A stretch of 64,000 bases of DNA from contig JAURNW010000019.1 in NCBI GenBank assembly GCA_030829985.1, forward strand, positions 25,279-89,278. Direction: 5' to 3'. The stretch comes from Gammaproteobacteria bacterium (GTDB lineage Bacteria > Pseudomonadota > Gammaproteobacteria > Eutrophobiales > Eutrophobiaceae). Position numbers and translations under genes: made by a program. Below, one piece after another: positions 54,394-63,925 of the stretch. The stretch's first letter is position 1; each line of letters starts with the position of its first letter. The notes beneath the pieces are model-generated. The model saw nothing but the letters and a program-made list of their open reading frames with translations, had not been told where the DNA came from and did not search any database.

Positions 54394-56010
54394 TTGATAT
54401 CGACAGCTAACATAACTATGCAGTTTGGCGCCAAGCCACTTTTTGAAAACATCTCAGTCAAATTTGGCGATGGCAATCGCTATGGTCTGATTGGTGCCAA
54501 TGGTTGTGGCAAGTCAACCTTCATGAAGATATTGGATGGCAGTCTTGCACCAACATCGGGCAATGTCTCAATCGGCCCGAATGAACGTGTGGGTAAATTG
54601 CATCAGGACCAGTTTGCCTTTGAAAAATATAATGTTATCGATACCGTCATCATGGGTCATGCCGAACTGTGGAAAGTAAAACAAGAGCGTGACCGCATCT
54701 ATTCTCTGCCAGAAATGACAGAAGAAGACGGTATGAAAGTCGCTGAACTGGAAATTCAGTTTGGCGAGATGGACGGTTACAGTGCCGAAAGCCGCGCTGG
54801 CGAATTACTGATTAGCGCCGGTATTGAACTTGAATTACACGATGGACCCATGAGTGAAGTGGCACCGGGTTGGAAATTAAGAGTGTTGCTGGCACAAGCC
54901 CTGTTTTCAGATCCCGATATATTGTTGCTCGACGAACCGACCAACAACCTTGATATCAACACCATTCGCTGGTTGGAATCCATACTCAACGAGCGGAAGA
55001 GCACCATGGTCATCATCTCGCATGATCGACATTTTCTGAATGCTGTTTGCACACATATTGCCGATATCGATTATGGCGAGTTGCGCGTCTACCCTGGCAA
55101 CTATGATGATTTCATGACGGCATCAACTCAGGCACGTGAACGTCTACAATCTGAAAATGCGAAGAAGTCTGTACAAATAGCTGATCTGCAACAATTCGTC
55201 AGTCGTTTCTCAGCGAATGCCTCCAAAGCAAAACAAGCGACTTCGCGTGCGAAACAACTTGAAAAAATTAAACTGGATGAAGTGAAACCTTCCAGTCGAG
55301 TAAGTCCTTTCATACGCTTTAACCAAACAAAAAAATTACATCGTCTGGCTTTGACTATAGAAAAACTAGGTCATGGATATGATGACGAAATATTATTCAG
55401 TAACGGCAATATGATCCTGGAAGCAGGTGCTCGCCTTGCTGTTATCGGTGAAAATGGCGCGGGAAAATCTACTTTCTTACGCTGCCTGATGAATGAACTT
55501 GAGCCTAATAGCGGCACGATTAAATGGTCGGAAAATGCAAGTCAGGGATATTGTCCTCAAGATACAGCCGCTGAATTTACAGCTGACATAAACCTGTTCG
55601 ACTGGATGAGTAAATGGCGTAAACCAAAACACGATGATCAAGCGGTACGGGCAACGCTGGGCCGTTTATTGTTTTCAACAGACGACTTCAATAAAAAAGT
55701 AAATGTCTGTTCCGGTGGTGAAAAAAATCGACTGTTGTTTGGCAAGTTAATGTTGATGGAAACAAATGTGCTGGTGATGGACGAACCCACCAACCATCTG
55801 GATATGGAAGCAATTGAAGCATTGAACATGGCATTGGAACATTATGAAGGCACCTTGATCTTCGTCAGTCATGATCGTGAATTTGTGTCTTCACTTGCCA
55901 CACGTGTGATTGAAATCAAGAACAATAAGTTGATCGATTTTCAGGGAACGTATGAAGAATATCTTGCTATCGAAGCAGAGACAGGAAAGAAAGTCGCTAA
56001 CGCCAGATAA
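54394..56010 (+). CDS. ybiT: ABC-F ATPase YbiT-type
   Basis: Two ABC domains in 538 residues carry GANGCGKST and GENGAGKST, the signature sequences VAPGWKLRV (degenerate) and CSGGEKNRL, and [11 protein letters not shown] and [10 protein letters not shown]. The YbiT branch is recognised by [17 protein letters not shown] and [15 protein letters not shown] proteins bind the ribosomal E site and affect translation. Initiation is at TTG 54394 with AGGAA six bases before. It is followed six bases later by the spermidine-synthase-like gene. Confidence 0.93.
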   Translation: MISTANITMQFGAKPLFENISVKFGDGNRYGLIGANGCGKSTFMKILDGSLAPTSGNVSIGPNERVGKLHQDQFAFEKYNVIDTVIMGHAELWKVKQERDRIYSLPEMTEEDGMKVAELEIQFGEMDGYSAESRAGELLISAGIELELHDGPMSEVAPGWKLRVLLAQALFSDPDILLLDEPTNNLDINTIRWLESILNERKSTMVIISHDRHFLNAVCTHIADIDYGELRVYPGNYDDFMTASTQARERLQSENAKKSVQIADLQQFVSRFSANASKAKQATSRAKQLEKIKLDEVKPSSRVSPFIRFNQTKKLHRLALTIEKLGHGYDDEILFSNGNMILEAGARLAVIGENGAGKSTFLRCLMNELEPNSGTIKWSENASQGYCPQDTAAEFTADINLFDWMSKWRKPKHDDQAVRATLGRLLFSTDDFNKKVNVCSGGEKNRLLFGKLMLMETNVLVMDEPTNHLDMEAIEALNMALEHYEGTLIFVSHDREFVSSLATRVIEIKNNKLIDFQGTYEEYLAIEAETGKKVANAR

Positions 56011-56016
56011 TCTATC

Positions 56017-56745
56017 GTGTTTGAAGAACTCGATTTTCAATCTACAGCTTTAGGTGATATCAGCCTCAGACGTCGTTCCGAGCCTCGATTCAATAACATC
56101 ATTCTATATGAAGTAAAACTGGGTGATGAATTTCTCATGTCCAGTCTGTTTACTGAATCAGAGATTCAACTTTCAAAACTCGGGCTAGCTGCACTCAAAC
56201 AAGCTGGTCACAGAAATGAACTGGATATAGTTGTGGGTGGTTTAGGTCTTGGTTATACCGCCGCTGCGGCACTTGAAGATCCTGCAATAAAATCGCTCAG
56301 GGTCATTGAAGTAATGCAGCCCGTTATTGATTGGCATCAACGTGGCCTCGTCCCGTTAGGTAAGCAGTTAACCTCTGATACACGTTGCACATTTATCCAC
56401 GCTGATTTTTTCGCGCTTGCTTCAACCATTGAGGCCTGCTTTGATGAACAACAACCAGAGAAATTAGTCCATGCTGTATTGCTTGATATTGACCATTCAC
56501 CTACGCATTGGCTAAATGAATGTAACAGTAGTTTCTACACAGTAGATGCACTGCAAAATCTGGCCAGTAAAATTTATCCAGGCGGGATATTTGGTGTCTG
56601 GTCAAATGATCCACCTGATACTGAGTTCACTGATTTATTAAATAGTGTATTCGCGTTTTCCAAATCACACGTAGTTAGTTTCCCCAACCCCTATACGGAT
56701 GGTGAATCCTCATGCACCGTCTATATAGCGCATAAGAAAAAATAG
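56017..56745 (+). CDS. Spermidine-synthase-like SAM-dependent protein
   Basis: The 242-residue protein has the Rossmann SAM-binding strand VVGGLGLGYTAAAALE and the acidic strand SLRVIEVMQPVIDWH of polyamine aminopropyltransferases. The usual catalytic D-x-x-D-P segment is replaced by VLLDIDHSPTHWL, so the reaction may differ from spermidine synthesis. GTG start. The gene is only six bases after the ABC-F gene and should be in its transcript. Confidence 0.78.
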   Translation: MFEELDFQSTALGDISLRRRSEPRFNNIILYEVKLGDEFLMSSLFTESEIQLSKLGLAALKQAGHRNELDIVVGGLGLGYTAAAALEDPAIKSLRVIEVMQPVIDWHQRGLVPLGKQLTSDTRCTFIHADFFALASTIEACFDEQQPEKLVHAVLLDIDHSPTHWLNECNSSFYTVDALQNLASKIYPGGIFGVWSNDPPDTEFTDLLNSVFAFSKSHVVSFPNPYTDGESSCTVYIAHKKK

Positions 56746-56773
56746 CTTTTTTAAAATCAAATACCATTGAGTA

Positions 56774-57586
56774 TTATTTTTTTATCATAGCGAGTATTTT
56801 AGTGAGCCCGTCTGAACAACTCATATTTAGAAATTCACCATTCACACTATTTATAGCCAGTTCGGCAAAAGTATTCGAGGCTAAATCAATATTGATAATC
56901 GTTCCCTTGTTTTGAAAAACAATATTAGCGATATGATTAGGTAAATTAGTTGTGCCGAATGTCCCTGCAATTATCAGCACATCTGTCTTTTCTGCGACTT
57001 CAATCGCACTTTCAAACTTAAAATAATGCTCGTCGTAACACTCATCAAACCACAACACATGAGGTCGAGAAACAGAACCACAATCAGGACAGGATAATTG
57101 TATTTTATCTTTTTCGGTTAATTCCTGATCACTTACGCGTGGCAGTATGGTTGTTGGCAAGGTATAAAGCTGCTGCTGACATTCATTCAAACAACGCATA
57201 AAAAACACATTACCGTGTATCTGAAAAGTTCGAGCTGAACTATTACCCGCGCGAAGATGTAAATTATCCACATTCTGCGTTACGAGCGTAAATCTATCTT
57301 TAAGTAGCTGCTCCATTTCTACAAGTGCGAAATGACCCCGGTTGGGTTCTGCCGCGCTACAAACACTTAGACGATAGAGATACCATTTCCAGACTTCGTA
57401 CGGGTATTGATTAAACATGGCACGAGTTGCCATTTCCTGTGGATGATATTCTTTTGATCCCACAGTCCAATAACCTTCAGGACCACGAAAAGTAGGTATA
57501 CCACTCTCAGCAGAGATCCCGGCACCGGTAAGGACTGTGATCTGTTTGGTCTTATCAGAAAAAATGGATTGCAGTTTTGCTGTCAC
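56774..57586 (-). CDS. NAD-dependent deacylase, Sir2 family
   Basis: Sirtuin motifs are clear: LTGAGISAESGIPTFRG (NAD loop), TQNVDNLHLRAG, the catalytic His in QIHGNVFF, and Cys pairs for zinc around CLNEC and CPDCGS. It should remove acyl groups from lysines using NAD. 270 residues, slightly longer than CobB. The gene follows the TPR-like gene by 40 bases on the same strand. Confidence 0.93.
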   Translation of the reverse strand: MTAKLQSIFSDKTKQITVLTGAGISAESGIPTFRGPEGYWTVGSKEYHPQEMATRAMFNQYPYEVWKWYLYRLSVCSAAEPNRGHFALVEMEQLLKDRFTLVTQNVDNLHLRAGNSSARTFQIHGNVFFMRCLNECQQQLYTLPTTILPRVSDQELTEKDKIQLSCPDCGSVSRPHVLWFDECYDEHYFKFESAIEVAEKTDVLIIAGTFGTTNLPNHIANIVFQNKGTIINIDLASNTFAELAINSVNGEFLNMSCSDGLTKILAMIKK

Positions 57587-57625
57587 AAATAAAAGTTAAT
57601 TGAATTTATTGCTTATTGAATAAAA

Positions 57626-58138
57626 CTATCTTGCCTTCAACAGTGCAAGCTCATCAGCTGAAAGTTCATTGCCTCTGCTATAAAATTCTACTGCAGCAGG
57701 GATCAATACGGACGCATTTTCAGGACGACTTTCTAGCTGAGAAAGAAAGCTCTGAAAATAGATATGTGCCATTTGACGTTTCCCCTGTCGCTCGTAGGTA
57801 AGTGCCATTTGCACCAGTTCATCTATTGTCATTTCACGATCATTATGCGGGTTAGCGACCGTAGCTTTTTTTATACTTTGTGGAGTAACGACCTGTGTGC
57901 TTTGAATTCGTTGCGGTGTAACAGATGGAGCTTCTTGTATAGGCTGCGATATAATTGATTGTTGTACTAATGAGACTTGCTCTTCAACGAATTTGTATAA
58001 CGGAGTCCGGTAGAAAATAAACACCAAAAGGATGATTACCAATACCCAGTATATCGAGTTGCCCGAACGAACAGGTCGCTCAACTACATCCAGATAATCA
58101 TCAGGATCATTTGAATAATCTTTCAATTCATTCTCCAT
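57626..58138 (-). CDS. Single-span membrane protein with TPR-like C-terminal region (170 aa)
   Basis: Not recognised as a family. An acidic cytoplasmic N-terminus (MENELKDYSNDPDDYLDVVE) is followed by one membrane helix (YWVLVIILLVFIFY), a Gln/Ser/Pro-rich linker and a helical stretch including YERQGKRQMAHIYFQSFLSQ that resembles a TPR unit. This layout is common for adaptor proteins of the cell envelope. Upstream of the sirtuin gene on the same strand. Confidence 0.58.
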   Translation of the reverse strand: MENELKDYSNDPDDYLDVVERPVRSGNSIYWVLVIILLVFIFYRTPLYKFVEEQVSLVQQSIISQPIQEAPSVTPQRIQSTQVVTPQSIKKATVANPHNDREMTIDELVQMALTYERQGKRQMAHIYFQSFLSQLESRPENASVLIPAAVEFYSRGNELSADELALLKAR

Positions 58139-58233
58139 CGATTATTAAACTAAAGGGCTTGAATATAAGCCCAAACCCTCATATCAACTACATCCGGTAT
58201 TAAACTGCCGACAAAAAGCTGTTTACCAAAAGT

Positions 58234-58650
58234 TTATGCCGCTGTAGCAATCATATCTTCGATGCGATTCTGGATAACATCATTAGAAGTAACGGTAAGA
58301 TCTTCGGCTAATTCACCATCAATCAACTTTACCAGTTGCTCTGGCAAGGCTACTTTTAACCCGGACAACACATCTGGTGGTGCAACGATAACCAAACGAT
58401 TAAACATACCAAGCTTATGATGTTCAACTAAAAAGTCGGCTTGATACTGAAGATTATTTATTGCTTTTGACACAGCTAAATCGCCAGTGCCATTCAAAGG
58501 TTTATTATTAACCATCAAATAACAAAGCTCGGCATATGCAGGCAAATCGTCAGCATCTAAAATAAAAAGCTGTTTGCCAGTGCCTTTATTAATTAATATC
58601 TTGATATATCTACCGTCGCTTAGAACGACCCATGTTGTAACGTCACTCAT
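58234..58650 (-). CDS. Host attachment protein family (PF10116-like)
   Basis: The 138-residue protein has the family course: TWVVLSDGRYIKIL at the start, a long helix QADFLVEHHKLGMFNRLVIVAPPDVL and the C-terminal LAEDLTVTSNDVIQNRI. The name stems from an Agrobacterium mutant; in other bacteria the role is unknown. Conserved APP turn is present. Stand-alone gene. Confidence 0.82.
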   Translation of the reverse strand: MSDVTTWVVLSDGRYIKILINKGTGKQLFILDADDLPAYAELCYLMVNNKPLNGTGDLAVSKAINNLQYQADFLVEHHKLGMFNRLVIVAPPDVLSGLKVALPEQLVKLIDGELAEDLTVTSNDVIQNRIEDMIATAA

Positions 58651-58797
58651 AATATTTATTTATTGTTGTTTATTAATGTTTGACCGCATTTGCGGTGGAA
58701 AAATACTGACAAATTATAGCCAGCGCCGGGACTAATGATGTCAGTTTTAGCGAACAGAATAAAGCGATAGCAATGTTGATTTTTAAATTAGATAAAC

Positions 58798-59115
58798 TCA
58801 CTTTTTACGCCACATCACGCTGCTGTCTTCTTTTGTAGCCGCAGTCAGCATTTCCATCAGTGGATATGCACGATTATAAATACTCACTGATGGTTCGACT
58901 GGCTCATCGATATTATCGCTAGCTGAATCCTCTGTGTCTTGTGGGTCTTCCAGTGCTATCGCCTTTTTCAAACGCTCCAGTGCAGCAGGAATATCCTTGG
59001 CAGCAATCGCACTCGGTATCGTGCCACTGTGTCCCATCAATCCAATCAAATGTTCTGCCACATGGCCAAACATAGTAATGTCGCCTTGTCCCTTGCTTGT
59101 GAATATAACTAACAT
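58798..59115 (-). CDS. DUF1840 family protein, copy 1
   Basis: The 105-residue protein starts MLVIFTSKGQGDITMFG and has the DUF1840 core GLMGHSGTIPSAIAAKDIPA, an acidic variable middle and a C-terminal YPLMEMLTAATKEDSSVMW. Function unknown. A second copy lies at 62.3-62.6 kb with the same core. It is 53 bases downstream of the DUF2058 gene on the same strand. Confidence 0.87.
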   Translation of the reverse strand: MLVIFTSKGQGDITMFGHVAEHLIGLMGHSGTIPSAIAAKDIPAALERLKKAIALEDPQDTEDSASDNIDEPVEPSVSIYNRAYPLMEMLTAATKEDSSVMWRKK

Positions 59116-59168
59116 GATATTTATTAACTCCTATCGTAATCCTGTAGATGGTATCTCTGTAACAGACT

Positions 59169-59714
59169 TTACCAGATCAGATCATCTGGTATTTTATAGT
59201 CGGCGTAAGGATCTTCATCATCTTGCTCAAGCTCAACTTCATGATCAGTATTAATGATGCAATCAGTATCACGCTGTTTAATCTTCTCTGCCACAGGTTT
59301 CGGCACTAATTCATAAGCTTTACCTGATTTAACAATAACAAGCTGACCAGTCATGAGATGTTTGTGTATCAGCTCTGAAACAAACAGACGTTTAACTACA
59401 TTCGCATCAGTGAAATTGTAAACAATCTTACCATCCCGGTTTTCAACCCGATTGGTTTCAATCAATTGAATAATCTGTGCCGCAATTGCCTTACGTTCAG
59501 CTTCTTCTTTTCTTTGCTGATTGATCTGACGATCGCGTTCAACTTTTTCAGCCTGCGCTTTTTTTGCCAATAACTTGGCGTCATCCAGTTGAACAGCAGA
59601 ACCTTTTTTCGACTTCTGTTTATTATTTTTATATTGATCGTGTTTGGCCTTATGCGCTTTTTTCTTATCGACCAGACCGGTCTTTTTAAGCTGATCAATG
59701 AGGGAATTCGCCAT
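59169..59714 (-). CDS. DUF2058 family protein (YaiL-like)
   Basis: The protein starts MANSLIDQLKKTGLVDKKKA, then has a Lys/Gln-rich coiled coil of about 80 residues and a globular end (IVYNFTDANVVKRLFVSELI). This pattern is diagnostic for DUF2058. Length 181 residues from the ATG at 59714, which has GGAG eight bases before; the frame is open to 59750. The charged coiled coil suggests nucleic-acid or ribosome contact, but the role is unknown. Confidence 0.88.
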   Translation of the reverse strand: MANSLIDQLKKTGLVDKKKAHKAKHDQYKNNKQKSKKGSAVQLDDAKLLAKKAQAEKVERDRQINQQRKEEAERKAIAAQIIQLIETNRVENRDGKIVYNFTDANVVKRLFVSELIHKHLMTGQLVIVKSGKAYELVPKPVAEKIKQRDTDCIINTDHEVELEQDDEDPYADYKIPDDLIW

Positions 59715-59885
59715 TGGGTAATCTCCGAAGAATAAAAAGACAATAACCATTGTCCATTGCTACTAGCTGTAATGATACTACAACTGATGTATTGATTTAT
59801 TTGGCTTATTGCAAAGTATTTGTTTCAACATGAGACCGAGTAACTGAGCCATAATGTCGACAATCCAGCTACGGTACGACTCACA

Positions 59886-61163
59886 TCAAGCCTTGGCAAG
59901 TACGCTAGTCGTTTCAGTCAACCTTGCTACCAGCGTTTGAACAAACACTTTCAGGAATCGAAGTTGTGTACTTTCATTAGCCCGATCCAGCGTCGAGGCA
60001 TTTACCTGTATCAAGGAAACTTCAGAGTTTGCTCGAACAGAAGCCGTTCGTTTAGTTTTTGTTAAATAACCCATCTCGCCAAAACAATCCCCCACCTGCA
60101 AGTGTTCAATATCCAGACCATTTTTTTCAACACTGACAATACCGGTCAGGAGGATATAAAAAGAATGATCTTCATCACCCTCCTTAATAATATATTCTCC
60201 CTGCTTATATTTACGCCAGTCACAAGCACGCATCAACTCCCAGATATCGACATCTGAAAAACTTTGAAAAAATCGCAATTTTTTAACGATCTCAAATTTT
60301 TGTCGCAAGGCATCTTCATTATCTGCATCATCAAGATCTTTGAAGATTAAGGCCAGGTCAGAAGCCAAATCCAGACCCATGCTATAACGTTGATCCGATT
60401 CCTTGTGCAACATACCGTGCATGATTGATTCCAGTTGCTCGGGAATATCATTCCTTGTATCGGATAAAGGTGCTGGGGTTTCCCGAGTGATATTGTGAAT
60501 AATGGCATTGATATTATCGGCCTTGAACGGGTGCTTCCCGGTGAGGAGTTCGTACATAACCACGCCTAATGAAAAAATATCGGTGTTATTAGACATGTTG
60601 CACTCAGTAATTTGCTCGGGCGACATGTATAAGGGGGAACCCATCAAGCCACCAACCTGTGTTTCCATATAATCATCACGATTGATCAGTGCGACACTAA
60701 AGTCTGCAATTTTGATTTCCCTTGCCGGGGTTTGCATGATGTTGTTTGGCTTTATATCGCGATGGATAATTCCCTGCCGATGCGCGTAGTCCAGAGCCTT
60801 TGCACAATTATAAATAATGCCGACCACATCTCTCAATGGTAATAAGGAATTTGCCTTGCAGTAATTACCCAGAGTTTTCGCTTCCTGGATATATTCCATC
60901 ACCAGATAATAAAAATCGCCTTCCACGTTAGCATCATAGACGCGGAGAATATTCGGATGGTTTAGAACGCTGGTGGCATGAGCCTCATTAAAAAATAAAC
61001 GTCTGAAACGATCACCGGTTTCTTCTTTCTTCAGAGCTTCCGCATGCACCAGTTTGATAGCGACATTCTTGTCAGTAAAAGGATCATGTGCTGAATACAC
61101 CACCGCCATACTACCGCGGCCAAGCTCTTCAATAACTTCATATTTTCCGATTTTTACAGGCAT
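59886..61163 (-). CDS. Serine/threonine protein kinase fused to a cyclic-nucleotide-binding domain
   Basis: Residues 1-270 form a Hanks-type kinase: GRGSMAVVY P-loop, Lys38, HRDIKPNN (Asp137), an SPE in place of APE, and DFS (155-157) where DFG is usual. Residues about 295-400 form a cNMP-type beta barrel (FFQSFSDVDIWELM, GEYIIKEGDEDHSFYILLTG, VGDCFGEMGYL). The order is kinase first, sensor second. Cyclic AMP or GMP control is inferred; the phosphate-cassette sequence GEMGYLTKTKRTAS fits cAMP-type pockets. ATG at 61163 has GAG upstream; a GTG is one codon earlier. Confidence 0.9.
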   Translation of the reverse strand: MPVKIGKYEVIEELGRGSMAVVYSAHDPFTDKNVAIKLVHAEALKKEETGDRFRRLFFNEAHATSVLNHPNILRVYDANVEGDFYYLVMEYIQEAKTLGNYCKANSLLPLRDVVGIIYNCAKALDYAHRQGIIHRDIKPNNIMQTPAREIKIADFSVALINRDDYMETQVGGLMGSPLYMSPEQITECNMSNNTDIFSLGVVMYELLTGKHPFKADNINAIIHNITRETPAPLSDTRNDIPEQLESIMHGMLHKESDQRYSMGLDLASDLALIFKDLDDADNEDALRQKFEIVKKLRFFQSFSDVDIWELMRACDWRKYKQGEYIIKEGDEDHSFYILLTGIVSVEKNGLDIEHLQVGDCFGEMGYLTKTKRTASVRANSEVSLIQVNASTLDRANESTQLRFLKVFVQTLVARLTETTSVLAKA

Positions 61164-61289
61164 CACAGGCTCTTTTCTAATAGTTCTTATCTAATGCGCC
61201 ACAAAATACCTATTATGACAACAAGCTAGCGATATGGCGAATCTGGATAACGCTGAGGAACGGCTGTATTAAAGGTCGTTATAAGCACT

Positions 61290-61463
61290 TTATTCCCGTG
61301 CAAAATCATTCGGCACCTTTACTAAAATATAAATAGAATTGAGTAACAAATTTAAAATCGCAATACCAGAAAGAATCCCCGCGGCTTTGCCCCACTCAGC
61401 AACAAGCACACTGATTAATAACAACAAAAACATCGAATTCAATATCAACAAAGCTACTTTCAT
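61290..61463 (-). CDS. Small membrane protein (57 aa), two hydrophobic helices
   Basis: The frame MKVALLILNSMFLLLLISVL continues to LVKVPNDFARE and ends at TAA. AAGGAG lies eight bases before the ATG at 61463, which is one of the best ribosome sites in the window. Two hydrophobic helices are connected by a short EWGKAAG turn. Not recognised. It lies upstream of the kinase gene on the same strand, 126 bases away, and could be co-transcribed with it. Confidence 0.72.
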   Translation of the reverse strand: MKVALLILNSMFLLLLISVLVAEWGKAAGILSGIAILNLLLNSIYILVKVPNDFARE

Positions 61464-61596
61464 TTAAAACACTCCTTAAGAATAATCATTGCCAAGATAC
61501 CAAACATGCGCTAAATAAGAAGACTTTTCTTCCTTAAACACGCATGCAACATTATATACGTTATTATTGATAAACCATGACCCGGACAAACCGACA

Positions 61597-62319
61597 ATGC
61601 CACTAGATTACTCCATCATTATCCCCGCCTATAACGAGGAAGAATACCTGCTGAAAACATTAGCCGCCCTAAAGAATGCCATGCCAGAACTGACTCTAAG
61701 CGGTGAAATCATCGTCGTCGATAATAACTCCAGCGACAGGACAGCAGCAATCGCCGAGGAACAAGGCGCAACTGTCATCTTCGAATGCATCAATCAAATA
61801 TCGCGCGCCAGGAATGCCGGCGCAAAAGCCGCGCAAGGTCGTTACCTGATCTTTGTCGATGCCGATACCATCGCACCACTTGGGTTATTACAACAAGCCC
61901 TGGCCAATCTTGAGAGTGGAAAAATAATTGGCGGCGGAGCAAACATGGTGGGCGATATTCCGCTGCGTTTCTCAATGCAACTGTTAGTCAACTTCTGGAA
62001 CTTTATATCGACCCATACCCAAAACGCCGCAGGCAGTTTTATCTATTGTCAACGCGAAGCCTTTGAAGAGATTGGTGGTTTTAGTGAAGCCGTCTATGCC
62101 AGCGAAGAGATCTGGTTATCCCGCGACCTGAAAAAACTCGGCAAAAAAAGAAAGCAAGACTTCTGCATCATAAAACAACCACCGGTCATTACCTCCATGC
62201 GCAAGATGCAATGGTATTCACCGATAAAGATCTATCTTTATGTATTACTACTCATCGTGTTTCCCTTCACGGTACGTATCAAGTCATTATGCTCATTGTG
62301 GTATCGAAGACCCTCATGA
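61597..62319 (+). CDS. Family 2 glycosyltransferase, membrane-linked
   Basis: A GT-A domain opens with LDYSIIIPAYNEEEYLLKTL and has the metal-binding DXD type FVDADTIAP; a helix with GGGANMVGD and the acceptor-side EEIWLSRDLKKLG follow. A C-terminal hydrophobic stretch (IYLYVLLLIVFPFTV) should anchor it at the membrane. Sugar and acceptor unknown. The frame opens at TTG 61567, but ATG 61597 (240 aa) gives the usual N-terminus; neither has a strong Shine-Dalgarno. Confidence 0.85.
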   Translation: MPLDYSIIIPAYNEEEYLLKTLAALKNAMPELTLSGEIIVVDNNSSDRTAAIAEEQGATVIFECINQISRARNAGAKAAQGRYLIFVDADTIAPLGLLQQALANLESGKIIGGGANMVGDIPLRFSMQLLVNFWNFISTHTQNAAGSFIYCQREAFEEIGGFSEAVYASEEIWLSRDLKKLGKKRKQDFCIIKQPPVITSMRKMQWYSPIKIYLYVLLLIVFPFTVRIKSLCSLWYRRPS

Positions 62320-62330
62320 GCGGCACCTTA

Positions 62331-62642
62331 TTATTTTTTTTCGTACCACATAATGGGTTCATTTTCTCTAGCGGCGGCCTTCAGCATTTCTACTAATGGG
62401 AACGCGCGGCCATCCATACTCACCTCAGGCTCTGCGTCTTCATCACTGTCAACACCCTCAATTCCCTCGGGACTTTCAGCTTCAAGTGCCTTATGTAAAT
62501 GTTTCAATGCTGCTGGTACATCCTTCGCCGCTATAGCGCTCGGGATCGTGCCACTGTGCCCCATCATCCTGATCAGTGATTTAGCAATATCAGCAAACAT
62601 CGTAACATCAGTATGTGCATTCGATTCAAATGTTATTAACAT
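62331..62642 (-). CDS. DUF1840 family protein, copy 2
   Basis: The 103-residue protein shares MLITFESNAHTDVTMFADI and the MMGHSGTIPSAIAAKDVPA core with copy 1 at 58.8-59.1 kb; the C-terminus FPLVEMLKAAARENEPIMW is also parallel. The acidic middle differs. The gene lies 11 bases from the convergent glycosyltransferase gene. A local duplication is likely. Confidence 0.88.
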   Translation of the reverse strand: MLITFESNAHTDVTMFADIAKSLIRMMGHSGTIPSAIAAKDVPAALKHLHKALEAESPEGIEGVDSDEDAEPEVSMDGRAFPLVEMLKAAARENEPIMWYEKK

Positions 62643-62897
62643 AATATTGTTGCCTCCTGTTATTAATTTATTTTAATCCTTAATAAAAAAGATAGATACA
62701 CGTTGATGAATATCACTCACGGTATGCATCAAGTCAATATGTACCATATGGCATCAAAAACCACCTTGAGAACTTAATCTAATCCGACTTATAAATACTG
62801 TTATTTTCTTTCAAACACATCCGGTGTTGAATCAATACTTGTTACGGCATGTAGTTCCATGCCTGAATAATCTGAGATTTGATAAGACTTCGAGATT

Positions 62898-63363
62898 TCA
62901 TTTTTTAGTTTTTATACCTTTAATCTGTCTATCTCTTGTTTCGTATTCCAGCCAGTAAATAGTGCTGTCAATTACTTCTTCCAAAGATCTTCTGGTTTTA
63001 CCTTTCAATGCACATTCCCAGATAGTCAAAATATACCAGCCTTCTTTTTTTAACTCTTTATAATTCCGCTTATCCACTTCGACGTTTCGATGAATTTTTG
63101 TCTCCCAGAATTCAGGGCGAGTTGAAGGCCATTTAAATAAATGACAGTTATGTTGATGCCAAAAACAACCATGGATAAATATCACAGCATCATATTTAGG
63201 TAAGACCAGATCAGGTTTCCCAGGAAGCGATTTATCGTGTAGCTTGAATCGAAAGCCTTTTTTAAATAATGCTTTTCTAATTATTAATTCAGGCTTTGTA
63301 TTTTTTGCCCTTTATGCCGGACATCATCCGGCTGCGTGTTTGTTTATTGACTACATCCGTCAC
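62898..63363 (-). pseudogene. vsr: Very-short-patch-repair endonuclease Vsr, frameshifted
   Basis: From GTG 63363 the frame reads [20 protein letters not shown], the normal Vsr start, then meets a run of six A (63306-63301). The rest continues in another frame as NTKPELIIRKALFKKGFRFK, then LPGKPDLVLPKYDAVIFIHG and CFWHQHNC, TRPEFWETKI. Removing one A joins both parts without any gap. The start overlaps the dcm stop as GTGA. So vsr is broken by one base, unless the extra A is a sequencing error or is bypassed by slippage. Vsr nicks T:G mismatches made by deamination of 5-methylcytosine. Confidence 0.85.
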
Positions 63364-63836
63364 GCTTGGAGTAATGCATACTGATGCACTTTTGATTCCT
63401 CTTCTTCAATTAATGTCATGATATGCGGTTTCATAATTCTCGCGATTTCTTCAATAACTGGCACAACGACTGAATTACCAAATTGCTTATAGGCTTGAGT
63501 ATCCGAAACAGGAATTTTGAAATCATCAGGGTATCCCATTATACGAGCACACTCTCTAGGAGTTAGTCTTCTTGGATTGCCTTTACCTCTTGATACAAGT
63601 ATCTCTGAACCGTCTTTATAATATCTGGCAGATAAAGTGCGGGCTGTATCATTTTTCGTAACCTTGCCATAGCCGAAGCCATTGCCTTTGGCTTTATGCT
63701 TCGCTGCATAGTCATATAAATACTTCCAGAGCTTATCACTCAAAATATACTTATCATTAACCTTTGCTTTTTTACCAATCGTATAGTCTTTTTCCGGTTC
63801 TTCTTCTCCAGTTTGTGAATGAAGAATATCTTTCAT
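63360..63836 (-). pseudogene. dcm: C-terminal part of a Dcm-type cytosine-C5 methyltransferase
   Basis: The readable 158 residues hold the target-recognition end and motifs [57 protein letters not shown] and [13 protein letters not shown]. Motifs I-VIII, including the catalytic PCQ loop, are missing: in the same frame a TGA lies upstream (near 63870), and no other frame carries the N-terminal half up to base 64000. The protein is therefore inactive unless it is a fragment of a rearranged system beyond the window edge. It is directly followed by vsr, the usual partner. Confidence 0.8.
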
Positions 63837-63925
63837 TATTTTCTCACTCGGATCTTTCGATGTACGTCGTCAAAACCTTTTGGACAAAGAGCGGCATAAA
63901 CTAAGAGACAGATCGGTTCATCGGG

